A stretch of DNA of 64,000 nt from Winogradskyella immobilis (GCF_021887715.1 NZ_JAIQXX010000007.1:62001-126000); one strand, 5' to 3'. Shown: positions 10,704-20,045, counted from the stretch's first letter. Translations and numbers: made by a program. Notes: generated by a model from the letters alone, not told the origin.

Positions 10704-12482
10704 ATGCCAACATCTAACTTATTAAAACGCGCATTAATTTGGAGATATAGACATATTTCTGAAAAGAATTTTGTCTTTTTATTAAGCTTAATCATTGGTT
10801 TACTCGCTGGTTTAGTCTCTGTAATTATTAAAAATATTACGTTTGCCATAGAAAGTTTATTAGAAAAAGGTATTGCGTTTTCTAATAATCAGCTGTTCTT
10901 TATTTTACCAATAATAGGCTTATTCTTTGTTTATCTTTTTATAAAACACGTTACAAAAAAGCCTATTGAACATGCCATTCCTTCTATTCTATATGCATTA
11001 TCTAAAAAGGACGGAATTATAAATAAAAAGAAAATATATTTTCCACTAATTGCAGCTCCATTAACAGTAGGTTTTGGTGGTTCTGTGGGTTTACTTGGTC
11101 CTGCAATTGCATCTGCTTCTGCAGTAAGTTCAAATCTAGGTCGGTTACTTCATATAGATAGAAAAACTCGAAATTTGCTTATTGGTTGCGCTGCTGCAGG
11201 CGCAATAGCATCTATATTTAAATCCCCGATAGCTGCTATTATTTTTGCTATAGAAATTTTTAGTCTAGATCTAACATTTACTTCGTTATTACCATTACTC
11301 ATTGCTTCTGTCTCATCTGTAATCACTTCGTATTTCTTTTTAGGAGATGATACCCTTTTAAATTTTACCGTTAGTGAAAAATTTATCATTAAGGATACTT
11401 TGTTTTATATTTTATTAGGAATTGGAACTGGTATTTCTTCAATTTATTTTTCAAAAATCCATTTTGGAATAACACGTCTTTTTAATCGAATAAAATCCTC
11501 TAAACACAGATTAATTATTGGCGGAATTGCCATTGGAATCATGTTGTTCTTTATTCCTCCACTATCTGGAGAAGGTTTCGGTTTTATTAACGATTTAATG
11601 TCTGGTAATGTTCTTAATGCATTAGAGAATACACCTTTTGATAAATATTTAGATAATATATGGATAGTTATTGGTCTGTTATTTGGTATTACCATATTTA
11701 AAGCTATAGCTATGACTACCACTTTTGCTGCAGGTGGAACCGGTGGAATTATTATACCAACTATGGTTATGGGGAGCGCTTTAGGTAATTTAGTTGCAAA
11801 GGTTATTAATAATGTAGGTTTAAATTTTAGTGTTTCTGAGGCTAATTTTACTCTAGTTGGAATGGCTGGTTTAATAGCAGGCGTACTTCATGCTCCGTTA
11901 ACTGCTATTTTTTTAATTGCAGAAATTACCGGTGGTTATGAATTATTTGTTCCTTTGATGATAACAGTTTCAATGTCATTTATCATTAATAAAAATGTTT
12001 TAGATCATACCATATATACCAAAGAACTATTAGAAAAAGGCGCCTTATTAACTCAAGATAAAGACAAGAGTGTATTAATACTTATGAAATTAGATAATGT
12101 TATCGAACAGAATTTTATCACTCTACATCCTGAAATGACATTAGGCCATATGTTACAAATTGGAGTTTCTAAATCTAATCGAAATTTATTTCCGGTAACT
12201 GAAAAAGATGGAAGCTTTATAGGTATTATTCTTTTAGATAATATAAGAACTGTAATGTTTGATCATTCGCTTTACGATTCTACTACAGTTGAAACATTTA
12301 TGATAAAACCTCCTGAATATATTTTCTATGAAAAAGATAGTATGGGAAGCGTAATGAAAAAATTTCAGCAATCTGGAGCATGGAATTTGCCCGTTATTAA
12401 AGATAATAAGTATTACGGATTTATTTCTAAATCAAAATTATTAACAGCTTATCGTCGTGAATTAATTAATTTTACATCATGA
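10704..12482 (+). CDS. ClC-family chloride channel/transporter with CBS domains, gating Glu absent
   Basis: 592 residues. About ten membrane helices (residues 20-430) show the ClC inverted-repeat layout, with two cytoplasmic CBS domains at the C-terminus (about 455-590). The selectivity-filter region contains GFGGSVGLLGPAIA. In ClC exchangers this stretch is G-x-E-G-P, with the Glu acting as gate and proton relay (E148 in E. coli ClC). Here the aligned residue, 131, is Leu. Family knowledge says loss of this Glu uncouples H+ transport and tends to give passive anion flow, so a channel-like protein is inferred. The later filter segment GGTGGIIIPTM is present. The four-base overlap with the next small gene suggests co-expression. 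Ion specificity is not known. Confidence 0.9.
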   Translation: MPTSNLLKRALIWRYRHISEKNFVFLLSLIIGLLAGLVSVIIKNITFAIESLLEKGIAFSNNQLFFILPIIGLFFVYLFIKHVTKKPIEHAIPSILYALSKKDGIINKKKIYFPLIAAPLTVGFGGSVGLLGPAIASASAVSSNLGRLLHIDRKTRNLLIGCAAAGAIASIFKSPIAAIIFAIEIFSLDLTFTSLLPLLIASVSSVITSYFFLGDDTLLNFTVSEKFIIKDTLFYILLGIGTGISSIYFSKIHFGITRLFNRIKSSKHRLIIGGIAIGIMLFFIPPLSGEGFGFINDLMSGNVLNALENTPFDKYLDNIWIVIGLLFGITIFKAIAMTTTFAAGGTGGIIIPTMVMGSALGNLVAKVINNVGLNFSVSEANFTLVGMAGLIAGVLHAPLTAIFLIAEITGGYELFVPLMITVSMSFIINKNVLDHTIYTKELLEKGALLTQDKDKSVLILMKLDNVIEQNFITLHPEMTLGHMLQIGVSKSNRNLFPVTEKDGSFIGIILLDNIRTVMFDHSLYDSTTVETFMIKPPEYIFYEKDSMGSVMKKFQQSGAWNLPVIKDNKYYGFISKSKLLTAYRRELINFTS

Positions 12483-12715
12483 AGCTACTTATTTGGGTTA
12501 CATTTTTAATTGCTTTTCTCCTCATATTAATGGGCTTCTTTTTAGACCTTTTATACTCAAAAAAGCTTATTGGTTTTGGAGTTGTTACTCTATTTTTTAT
12601 TGTTTTTCCATTATTTTCTTACTACAGGTGGAAAGACAAAGACCCTAAAGATTATATGTTAACTAAGGAAAATCTTGATAAAATGAGGGAAAGTCAGAAA
12701 CAAAAAAAGCACTGA
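12479..12715 (+). CDS. Small two-helix membrane protein, unknown function
   Basis: 78 residues. Two hydrophobic segments (about 1-24 and 30-49) are followed by a charged cytoplasmic tail (YRWKDKDPKDYMLTKENLDK). The ATG overlaps the ClC stop by four bases (ATGA), typical of translational coupling, which supports it as a real gene. No family recognised; an accessory role with the ClC protein is only a positional guess. Confidence 0.75.
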   Translation: MKLLIWVTFLIAFLLILMGFFLDLLYSKKLIGFGVVTLFFIVFPLFSYYRWKDKDPKDYMLTKENLDKMRESQKQKKH

Positions 12716-12770
12716 TTATCAATATTTTGAAAAAAAACCTTTTATTAACATACCGTGTTAATATATCACT

Positions 12771-12778
12771 TACCTTTG
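12771..12778 (+). promoter_or_regulatory. -7 box (TACCTTTG) of the cold-shock gene
   Basis: Exact TAnnTTTG, 27 nt before the ATG at 12806; the predicted leader is only about 20 nt, much shorter than the long cspA leaders of enterobacteria. Confidence 0.65.
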
Positions 12779-12805
12779 TACTTTAATTTATATATTTTTA
12801 TTACA

Positions 12806-12997
12806 ATGACTGGAACAGTTAAATTTTTCAATGATTCAAAAGGATTTGGATTCATTACAAACGAAGAAACAGGTAAAGACATTTTCGTACACGTTTCTAA
12901 CCTAAATGGTGTAGAATTACGCGAAGGTGATCAAGTAGAGTACAACGAAGAAGAAGGAAGAAAAGGTATGGTAGCTGCTAACGTGCAGGTATTATAA
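12806..12997 (+). CDS. Cold-shock domain protein (CspA family)
   Basis: 63 residues forming a single cold-shock domain that binds single-stranded RNA/DNA and acts as an RNA chaperone. RNP1 (KGFGFIT) and RNP2 (DIFVHVS) motifs are intact. The frame is open to ATG 12755, but the -7 box at 12771 lies inside that extension, so ATG 12806 (MTGTVKFFN) is chosen; it also gives the standard family length. Monocistronic between a promoter and a strong terminator. The acidic C-terminal half (EEEGRKG) is usual for the family. Confidence 0.95.
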   Translation: MTGTVKFFNDSKGFGFITNEETGKDIFVHVSNLNGVELREGDQVEYNEEEGRKGMVAANVQVL

Positions 12998-13017
12998 GAT
13001 ATATCTTATTAGGTTTC

Positions 13018-13048
13018 AACGCTCAATCAATGATTGGGCGTTTTTTTT
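13018..13048 (+). terminator. Terminator of the cold-shock gene
   Basis: An 11-bp stem (ACGCTCAATCA / TGATTGGGCGT, one G-T pair) with eight T on the plus strand. It lies just before the convergent tadA stop. Confidence 0.9.
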
Positions 13049-13052
13049 GTTT

Positions 13053-13502
13053 TTAATTTAAATTACGTTTTTCAATAAAAAAACGTTTCAATAACTCAGA
13101 AGCTTCAGCTTCTAAAACTCCAGATACTACTTTTGTTTTAGGATGGAGTTGAGTTCTCATCTTTATAAATCCACGTTGTTCATCTCTTGCAGCATATACA
13201 ACCTTTGTTATTTGACTCCAATACAAGGCTCCTGCACACATTTGGCAGGGTTCTAAAGTTACATACAAGGTGCAATTTTGAAGGTATTTACCACCTAAAT
13301 AATTAGCAGCAGATGTAATGGCTTGCATTTCTGCATGCGCAGTAACATCATTTAAAAGTTCTGTAAGATTATGCGATCTCGCAATAATCTTATCATCAAT
13401 AACAACAATAGCACCTACAGGAATTTCTCCTTTATCAAAAGCTATTTCAGCTTCCTGAAGTGCCTTTCGCATAAAATAGGTGTCGTCAAATGGATTTTGC
13501 AT
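13053..13502 (-). CDS. tadA: tRNA adenosine(34) deaminase
   Basis: 149 residues. It deaminates A34 to inosine in tRNA-Arg(ACG). It has the cytidine-deaminase fold with zinc and proton-shuttle motifs HAEMQAI (about residues 56-62) and PCQMCAGA (about 86-93). The C-terminal FFIEKRN helix is also typical. Divergent from dxs with 72 bp between them. Other nucleoside deaminases share these motifs, but the MQNPFDDTYFMRKALQEAE start and length fit TadA best. Confidence 0.93.
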   Translation of the reverse strand: MQNPFDDTYFMRKALQEAEIAFDKGEIPVGAIVVIDDKIIARSHNLTELLNDVTAHAEMQAITSAANYLGGKYLQNCTLYVTLEPCQMCAGALYWSQITKVVYAARDEQRGFIKMRTQLHPKTKVVSGVLEAEASELLKRFFIEKRNLN

Positions 13503-13562
13503 AATTGTAAAAGTAAAAAATTCAAAATATATTTATAGATAATAATTGTTTGTCATTTATTG

Positions 13563-13570
13563 TAGCTTTG
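13563..13570 (+). promoter_or_regulatory. -7 box (TAGCTTTG) of dxs, four nt from the ATG
   Basis: Exact TAnnTTTG. Only four bases separate it from ATG 13575, so the predicted transcription start falls at or very near the start codon, suggesting a leaderless mRNA. Confidence 0.6.
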
Positions 13571-13574
13571 CGAT

Positions 13575-15353
13575 ATGTCAAAATCGCTTCTAAATCACAT
13601 AAATTACCCTGTTGATTTAAGAAAATTGTCTAACGATGATTTACCTAAACTTGCTCAAGAGTTACGCCAATCTATTATTGATATTGTCGCCGTAAAAGAA
13701 GGTCATCTTGGTGCTAGCCTTGGTGTTGTAGAATTGACGATTGCTTTGCATTATGTGTATAACACTCCTGAAGATTTATTAATTTGGGATGTAGGTCATC
13801 AAGCCTACGGGCATAAATTATTAACAGGAAGAAAAGCCGATTTCCATACCAATCGCCAACTTAACGGAATTAGTGGTTTTCCTAAACGTAAAGAAAGTGT
13901 TTTTGATGCTTTTGGTGTTGGTCACTCATCAACCTCTATTTCTGCTGCTTTAGGTATGGCTATAGCTTCTAAATTAAAAGGAGACACCCAAAAACATCAT
14001 ATTGCCGTTATTGGTGATGCCTCTATTGCTAGCGGTATGGCTTTTGAAGGTTTAAATCATGCTGGAGTTACAGATGCTAACCTCTTAGTTATACTTAATG
14101 ATAATGCCATAGGTATTGACCCTAGTGTTGGAGCGTTAAAACAATATTTAACTAACGTAAAAAAAGGCACTCAAAAACAAGATAATATTTTTGAAGCTCT
14201 AAATTTTGATTATTCTGGACCAATAGATGGGCACGATTTACCAAAATTAATTTCTGAATTGCAACGTTTAAAGACCGTTAAAGGTCCTAAATTTTTGCAT
14301 GTTATTACAACCAAAGGAAAAGGCTTAAAACTGGCCGAAGACAATCAAGTAAAATACCATGCGCCTGGAAAATTTAATGCTAGTACTGGAGAACTTCTTG
14401 CGAAGTCTAACTCTATTGAGCCTCCAAAATATCAAGATGTATTTGGTGAAACCATAGTTGAACTTGCTAAGAAAAATAAAGCTATAATAGGCATAACACC
14501 AGCGATGCCAACTGGGAGTTCTCTTAAATATATGATGGAGGAAATTCCTGATCGTGCTTTTGATGTCGGTATTGCAGAGCAACACGCCGTAACACTTGCA
14601 GCTGGCATGGCTACTCAAGGCTTAATTCCTTTTTGTAATATCTATTCTACATTTTTACAACGTGCTTACGACCAAGTGATACATGATGTAGCGCTTCAAA
14701 ATTTGCCTGTAATTTTCTGTTTAGATCGCGCAGGTTTGGTAGGTGAAGATGGAGCTACACATCATGGAGTTTTTGATTTTGGGTATTTAAGATGTATTCC
14801 TAATCTTATTATTTTTTCTCCAAGAAATGCTATTGAATTACGCAATATCATGTACACCGCGCAGTTAGGATTAAATCAGCCTATTGCTATACGCTACCCT
14901 CGCGGACGCGGACATTTATTAGATTGGAAAATATCTTTTAAATCTATTGAAATTGGGAAGAATTTATGCTTAAAAAAAGGGAATTCTTTAGCTATTTTAA
15001 CAACAGGTACAATTGCCCATAGTGTCACTTCTATTATAGAAAAATCAGATGTTTACAAAGATGTAGGACATTATGATATTCGCTTTATTAAACCTTTAGA
15101 TACTGATCTTTTACACAATATCTTTAAACAGTATTCTTCTATTTTAACGATAGAAGATGGAGTGATAATTGGTGGAATGGGAAGTGCTATTATAGAGTTT
15201 GCAAATACGCACCATTACAATATTCCGATAAGGACATTAGGTGTCCCTGATCAATTTATTGAACACGGAAAAGTTAATGAGCTTCAGAATTTAATAGGCA
15301 TAGATACTGAAGCATTAATCAAAGAAATTAATCAATTAATCTTCGAGCTCTAA
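13575..15353 (+). CDS. dxs: 1-deoxy-D-xylulose-5-phosphate synthase
   Basis: 592 residues. A thiamine-diphosphate enzyme joining pyruvate and glyceraldehyde-3-phosphate, the first step of the MEP isoprenoid pathway. Features visible: N-terminal DLPKLAQELRQSIID and HLGASLGVVELTIALH (catalytic His region); ThDP motif GDASIASGMAFEGLNHAG...NDNAIGID; the pyrimidine-domain Glu in DVGIAEQHAVTLAAGMA (about 330-350); a C-terminal transketolase-like domain. Slightly shorter than E. coli Dxs (620). The GDG of the ThDP motif is GDA here. Its last 18 bases overlap the end of a small convergent gene. Confidence 0.95.
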   Translation: MSKSLLNHINYPVDLRKLSNDDLPKLAQELRQSIIDIVAVKEGHLGASLGVVELTIALHYVYNTPEDLLIWDVGHQAYGHKLLTGRKADFHTNRQLNGISGFPKRKESVFDAFGVGHSSTSISAALGMAIASKLKGDTQKHHIAVIGDASIASGMAFEGLNHAGVTDANLLVILNDNAIGIDPSVGALKQYLTNVKKGTQKQDNIFEALNFDYSGPIDGHDLPKLISELQRLKTVKGPKFLHVITTKGKGLKLAEDNQVKYHAPGKFNASTGELLAKSNSIEPPKYQDVFGETIVELAKKNKAIIGITPAMPTGSSLKYMMEEIPDRAFDVGIAEQHAVTLAAGMATQGLIPFCNIYSTFLQRAYDQVIHDVALQNLPVIFCLDRAGLVGEDGATHHGVFDFGYLRCIPNLIIFSPRNAIELRNIMYTAQLGLNQPIAIRYPRGRGHLLDWKISFKSIEIGKNLCLKKGNSLAILTTGTIAHSVTSIIEKSDVYKDVGHYDIRFIKPLDTDLLHNIFKQYSSILTIEDGVIIGGMGSAIIEFANTHHYNIPIRTLGVPDQFIEHGKVNELQNLIGIDTEALIKEINQLIFEL

Positions 15354-15518
15354 ATCTGTTGTAGCGAGATCGCTTTGCTCAATTGATGCTTTAACTTGCA
15401 TTTTTGCTTTAAAATCTGTCTCTTTAGTTTCATTAGAATAAGACAAATCATCTATGATTAATAAACACGCTACTACAGCAAAAAAGATAACCATAGCTCC
15501 TAGTATATTATTTTTCAT
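15336..15518 (-). CDS. Small single-pass membrane or secreted protein, unknown
   Basis: 60 residues: a hydrophobic N-terminal segment (about 5-23, ILGAMVIFFAVVACLLII) followed by a polar acidic tail. It overlaps the dxs 3' end tail-to-tail by 18 bp. A -7 box (TATGTTTG on the minus strand, 15553-15560) lies 34 nt upstream of the ATG, which supports it as a real gene. No family recognised. Confidence 0.55.
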   Translation of the reverse strand: MKNNILGAMVIFFAVVACLLIIDDLSYSNETKETDFKAKMQVKASIEQSDLATTDLELED

Positions 15519-15552
15519 GATATTGTAGATTTGGGGTTAATATCATAACAAA

Positions 15553-15560
15553 CAAACATA
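15553..15560 (-). promoter_or_regulatory. -7 box (TATGTTTG) for the 60-residue protein
   Basis: Exact TAnnTTTG on the minus strand, in the 118-bp gap between the small gene and dgt. Confidence 0.5.
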
Positions 15561-15636
15561 AAATATCGTTAAAAAACAAATTTTATCGATAAAGTGTTTA
15601 TTTTAAAAATCAAATCACTGATTTACAGCTATTTAA

Positions 15637-16977
15637 TTAAATAAGGTTTCCTTTCAATCTATGGTATAAAAGCATAGCATTTGAGTCTGATAGTTTAGAA
15701 ACAAACAAACAAACTGCCATGACATTTTGATAAAGAGATGTATTATCTAGCTTTACAGTTTCTGGCAAAGCTTTTAGCACAAGCTTATCGTAATTAGATA
15801 ATTCTCCATTATAACTATGATATGCCGCTTTACCGAAAACTTTCAGTAAACCATTGAGAACTTCGTAGCCCGCAATTTCTTTATTTATAACCTCATTAGA
15901 TTGGTAAACATTTTTAATACTTATGGCAATAATATCCGAGATTTGCGCTTTGTAACGACTTACATCTAACAATCCGGTTTTAAAATTACCGCTAAGTATT
16001 TCTTCTTCGTTTTCCATAAATAAGTCCACTGTCTCTTCAATTAAAGCGCCAATAGCCAAGGCTCTTAAATAACTCACACGATCTTCAGTAGTTTTTAAGG
16101 CATTGTAATTCTCGGTTTTAATCTTATCTCTAACTAAGTTAATTAAATACTCTAAAGCATATTCTTCTTCAATAAGTCCAAGGTTAATACCATCTTCAAA
16201 GTCGATAATGGTATAACAGATATCATCTGCAGCTTCAACCAAATACGCTAAAGGATGACGTGAAAAACGCATACTAGAATCGTCTCTACTGTGTAAACCT
16301 AATTCTTCAGCAACGTCTTTAAAAATTAATTTTTCGCTCTGAAAAAATCCATATTTTTTATCTACTATATGGTCTGTTGGTTTTTTTGGCAAAGATGCTT
16401 TAGGGTATTTCATAAAAGCACCAAGCGTAGCATAACTTAATCGTAAACCACCTTCTCGGCCAGCTCGGCTTTCTGTTAAAATTTTAAATCCGTTTGCATT
16501 ACCTTCAAAATCACATAAATCTTGATATTCTTCTTCAGAAAGATTTTCTTGAAACAATTTTCCTTCACCATCTTTAAAATAAGCACCTATTGCTTTTTCT
16601 CCAGAATGCCCAAATGGTGGATTTCCAATATCATGAGCTAAAGCAGCAGCAGCTACTATAGCACCAAAGTCATTATTTTGATACCCGTGAATGTTTTGAA
16701 GATGCGGATATTTTTCTAACAATCGTCTTCCTACTTGTCGTCCAAGAGAACGTCCAACTACACTTACTTCTAAGCTATGCGTTAAACGTGTATGCACAAA
16801 ATCAGTTTTAGATAAAGGCACTACTTGAGTTTTATCTTGAAGGCTTCTAAATTCTGAAGAAAATATAATTCTGTCGTAATCAACTTCAAAGCCTAAACGC
16901 GTTTCGTCTTGTTCTTTTCGTAATCTTTTATTTGTATCGCCAAAGCGTTTTAGCGAAAGTAGTTGTTCCCAATTCAT
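15637..16977 (-). CDS. dgt: Deoxyguanosinetriphosphate triphosphohydrolase-like protein (HD domain)
   Basis: 446 residues. HD-superfamily enzyme that cleaves dNTPs to deoxynucleoside and triphosphate, shaping dNTP pools. Metal ligands are seen in VHTRLTHSLEVSVVG (about 62-76) and AHDIGNPPFGHSGEKAI (about 113-129), with the later Asp in VEAADDICYTIIDFEDG. N-terminal RLRKEQDETRLGFEVDYDRI is characteristic of the bacterial dGTPase type. Stands alone, with the next upstream gene in the same direction separated by a long palindromic terminator. Confidence 0.93.
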   Translation of the reverse strand: MNWEQLLSLKRFGDTNKRLRKEQDETRLGFEVDYDRIIFSSEFRSLQDKTQVVPLSKTDFVHTRLTHSLEVSVVGRSLGRQVGRRLLEKYPHLQNIHGYQNNDFGAIVAAAALAHDIGNPPFGHSGEKAIGAYFKDGEGKLFQENLSEEEYQDLCDFEGNANGFKILTESRAGREGGLRLSYATLGAFMKYPKASLPKKPTDHIVDKKYGFFQSEKLIFKDVAEELGLHSRDDSSMRFSRHPLAYLVEAADDICYTIIDFEDGINLGLIEEEYALEYLINLVRDKIKTENYNALKTTEDRVSYLRALAIGALIEETVDLFMENEEEILSGNFKTGLLDVSRYKAQISDIIAISIKNVYQSNEVINKEIAGYEVLNGLLKVFGKAAYHSYNGELSNYDKLVLKALPETVKLDNTSLYQNVMAVCLFVSKLSDSNAMLLYHRLKGNLI

Positions 16978-17017
16978 ACTTAATAAATATGCAAAGCAAG
17001 ATAGTTATTCTACATAA

Positions 17018-17060
17018 AAAAGTCTCTTATTTTCAATTGAAAATAAGAGACTTTTACTAT
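17018..17060 (-). terminator. Terminator: 38-bp perfect palindrome
   Basis: 17018-17055 is a perfect inverted repeat centred on AATT (arms of 19 bp starting AAAAGTCTCTT). It lies downstream of the minus-strand S9 peptidase gene and upstream of dgt, so it ends the peptidase transcript. Confidence 0.88.
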
Positions 17061-17074
17061 TTATTTAATACAAA

Positions 17075-19885
17075 TTAATTTTTATCTGAACGCTCTAACT
17101 CATACCCTTGATTGATCCCTTTTTCAATTGCTGGTACTCCGCGTTTCATCCAAACTGGCATTGGATCTCCTTTTAAATAATGATCAAAAAACTGAGCCAT
17201 ACGCACATTAAAATCTCTTCGGTTTTGATATTTTAACGGCCAATGAGGTTCTCCATTATAATTTAAAAACCAAGAAGGCTTTTGCAAACGACGTAATGCT
17301 GTAAATAATTCTATACCTTGATACCACGGCACATGTCCATCTGCATCATTATGCATTACTAAAAGTGGCGTGTTAATTTTATCAATATTAAATATTGGAG
17401 AGTTTTCTATATAACGCTGTGGGTATTGCCATGGCGTGCCTCCTATTCTACTTTGCGTATGCTCGTACTGAAATTGTCTGCTTAATCCTGTCCACCAACG
17501 TATTCCGCCATAAGCACTAATCATATTTGGTACAGGTGCTCCAGCCTCAGCAGCTTTAAAAATATCCGTTTTAGTCACTAAATACGCTATTTGATAGCCT
17601 CCCCAACTATGGCCTTGAACACCGATATTGTCCTTGTCTATAAAACCTTTTTCAATCAAAGCTGTTACTCCTGGAATAACACAGTTATAAGCGCTTTCAC
17701 CCGGATAACCAATACGATATTGTACATCTGGATTAAAAATGACATAACCTCTACTGGTGTAAAAACTATAATTAATGGTTGATCGTCCTGGTGATGGTGC
17801 TCTATGATTGTATAACCCATCCGAGCTACGCTCGTAAAAATTAACAATCATTGGATATTTTTTATTCGGGTCAAAATTTTCAGGTTTTATCAACATTCCT
17901 TTTAATTCTACCCCATCTAAAGATGTCCATGTTACCAATTCTGATGTTCCCCAATTATAGTCTTTTTGTTGTGGATTGGCATCAGACAAAACATCATCTT
18001 TTTTGAAACTTAGATCTGAGTATCTAATATTAGGAAACTCTGTAAAAGATTCTCTTGTATAAATTAATCCTTTGCCATTTTGCGCTTTTTGTAATCTTCC
18101 AAATCGATACGGACCAGATAGTAATGTTTTTAATTTCTGAGATTTTGTATCTAATTCTGCATAGCCAGAGTGCTTAGTTTCTTCATTAAATGTAGTTAAT
18201 AACCATTTACCGTCTTTAGCCAAAGAACGTTCTTCAAAATCGGTACGTTGATATCTATATACCGTTTTATCTGCTCTTCCGTTAGTGAGTCGTTTCTTTG
18301 TCCCTGTTTCAGGATTAAAGCTCCATAAATCGTAGCGATCATACAAAATAATAGTCTCATCATTGGTCGTCCAACCTGCAGAGCCATAAGATCCTGGATG
18401 TCTTGGCGAATCGTTAAGTTCGTTATAAAATACAGAACCATCCGTGAGTTTAGAAAATTTAGAAGTTTCAACATTATGCGTTATCCATGTGCTATCTACA
18501 AATTCATAACCAAATGCATACTTTGCCATTGGGCTTAAACTTAATCTTCCTAAAACACCTTCAATCTTGTCTTTTACATCACCCGTTTTAGTATTAACAA
18601 TTGCATAATCTTGTCTTGTGTTTCCATCCCATTGTTGCGTTATCGCGTATGGTAAATCTGTATTTACTAGAGCGTACTCAGCATTACCTTCATTACCAAG
18701 ATTTGAATTAGGGTAATCTGTTGTAGCAATCTGAGTTAATTGATTATTACTTAAATTAATAGCTGTTGTATACGATTTTCGTTTATCGTTATCAACTTGT
18801 AATTCTTGTACGGTATACAATCTTGGCTCATTATAAGTCCATACCTCAACATTAACAATTTCTTCATCTAGTAATGTTGTGTCTTTTACAATAGGTGGCG
18901 TTGCTAAACCAAAAAAGAGTTTACTTTCATCTTTCGAAAATGATATTGTTCCGTCCGAAGACACACGATATCCTTTAGGTGCCGATTGCGCATCTAGTAT
19001 TTTTTTAGCTGAAGATTCGCCTTCTTTCCATGTATATAATTCATTTGGCCTCACCTGTACTTTAGTAGTATCTGCATCTACAACAAATGCTAAATGCTTT
19101 CCTGTTTCGCTAAAATTAACGCTGTAGTATTTGGCTTTTTTAGCCGTGTATAATTCAGAAAGATTATTGTTTTCTAAATTCAATACATAAACACCGCCAT
19201 TAGTATCTTTATCTTTTCCTGTTGTAGTATACGTTAGTTTTTTTCCTTTTTCAGCAAATCGGTAATCGGTAACAAACTTAATGGTATCTTCTTTACCAGT
19301 TGCTAAAGTCCGTACTACTATATGGTAGCCATTATCTTTACTCACTTTTTTAGCTTTACTTTTCTTTTTATCTGCTTTAGCCGTTTCTTCAGTTTTAGAA
19401 TCCTTGTCTTCTTTCTTCTTATTTACTTTTATATCTTCTAACAAATATGCTATATGTGTTGACCATTTTCTAGGAATTTGATACGATTTTACATTCGGGA
19501 TCTTAGACAATGTATTTTTCTTAATATCAAAAATTCCTAAAGTGTCTTTTGGGAGTTTTGCTTTCTTAGTCTTTTTACGCTTTAGTGCTTTAACTTCATC
19601 CTTCCATGGTTTTACTGTAAACACCACAAATTGACCGTCGTCAGTAAATCGTCCTCGTTCTGAACGTTCATGCTCAAAAGTAAGATTTCCATTAGGTGTT
19701 TTTAGTTTGAGATGACTGTCTTTCTCACCTTTAACTAGAGTGTATAAAATATGATTCCCATCTGTTGCTATAGAAGTTCCTTGAATGGTATTCCATATTT
19801 CAAAATCTTGATGATCTAAAGTTTTTTTCTGAGCTGTAATAGACAATGTTGTTATTACTAATAAAAAAGAAAAGAAGGTTTTCAT
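17075..19885 (-). CDS. Secreted S9-family prolyl-oligopeptidase-like serine peptidase
   Basis: 936 residues. The signal peptide MKTFFSFLLVITTLSITAQ is followed by a long beta-propeller region (about 30-640) with a Lys-rich insert (about 155-185, KKKEDKDSKTEETAKADKKK). The C-terminal alpha/beta-hydrolase domain (about 680-925) has nucleophile GHSWGGYQ (Ser near residue 762), Asp in HNDADGHVPWYQG and His in EPHWPL. Such enzymes cleave oligopeptides; this one is expected in the periplasm or outer membrane. It has its own -7 box and terminator. Size and signal peptide point to peptide scavenging instead of cytosolic turnover. Confidence 0.92.
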   Translation of the reverse strand: MKTFFSFLLVITTLSITAQKKTLDHQDFEIWNTIQGTSIATDGNHILYTLVKGEKDSHLKLKTPNGNLTFEHERSERGRFTDDGQFVVFTVKPWKDEVKALKRKKTKKAKLPKDTLGIFDIKKNTLSKIPNVKSYQIPRKWSTHIAYLLEDIKVNKKKEDKDSKTEETAKADKKKSKAKKVSKDNGYHIVVRTLATGKEDTIKFVTDYRFAEKGKKLTYTTTGKDKDTNGGVYVLNLENNNLSELYTAKKAKYYSVNFSETGKHLAFVVDADTTKVQVRPNELYTWKEGESSAKKILDAQSAPKGYRVSSDGTISFSKDESKLFFGLATPPIVKDTTLLDEEIVNVEVWTYNEPRLYTVQELQVDNDKRKSYTTAINLSNNQLTQIATTDYPNSNLGNEGNAEYALVNTDLPYAITQQWDGNTRQDYAIVNTKTGDVKDKIEGVLGRLSLSPMAKYAFGYEFVDSTWITHNVETSKFSKLTDGSVFYNELNDSPRHPGSYGSAGWTTNDETIILYDRYDLWSFNPETGTKKRLTNGRADKTVYRYQRTDFEERSLAKDGKWLLTTFNEETKHSGYAELDTKSQKLKTLLSGPYRFGRLQKAQNGKGLIYTRESFTEFPNIRYSDLSFKKDDVLSDANPQQKDYNWGTSELVTWTSLDGVELKGMLIKPENFDPNKKYPMIVNFYERSSDGLYNHRAPSPGRSTINYSFYTSRGYVIFNPDVQYRIGYPGESAYNCVIPGVTALIEKGFIDKDNIGVQGHSWGGYQIAYLVTKTDIFKAAEAGAPVPNMISAYGGIRWWTGLSRQFQYEHTQSRIGGTPWQYPQRYIENSPIFNIDKINTPLLVMHNDADGHVPWYQGIELFTALRRLQKPSWFLNYNGEPHWPLKYQNRRDFNVRMAQFFDHYLKGDPMPVWMKRGVPAIEKGINQGYELERSDKN

Positions 19886-19908
19886 GTGTTTTTATTTAGT
19901 TAGACAAA

Positions 19909-19916
19909 CAAATATA
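19909..19916 (-). promoter_or_regulatory. -7 box (TATATTTG) of the S9 peptidase
   Basis: Exact TAnnTTTG on the minus strand, 23 nt upstream of the ATG. Confidence 0.6.
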
Positions 19917-20012
19917 AGGCATTAACCAATACACTCATTAGGTCTAGACTAATACCCTATTAAGAAAACAAATCTCAATGTTACCAAATTGTTTCCTAAA
20001 ACTAATTTTGGT

Positions 20013-20045
20013 TAATATTAAGCTAACCTTTAAATAACCTTTTTA
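20013..20045 (+). promoter_or_regulatory. Pho-box-like array: three 7-mers at 11-bp spacing
   Basis: TAATATT (20013), TAACCTT (20024) and TAACCTT (20035), each followed by 4 bases. PhoB boxes in other bacteria are 7-bp direct repeats with 4-bp spacers on the same period. The array lies 80 nt upstream of the TonB-receptor ATG, with a degenerate -7 box (AATTTTTG) at 20058-20065. Confidence 0.5.

Noticed and set aside
12755-12805. Longer start for the cold-shock protein
   Set aside because: The extension contains the -7 box TACCTTTG, so it is upstream of the transcript start.
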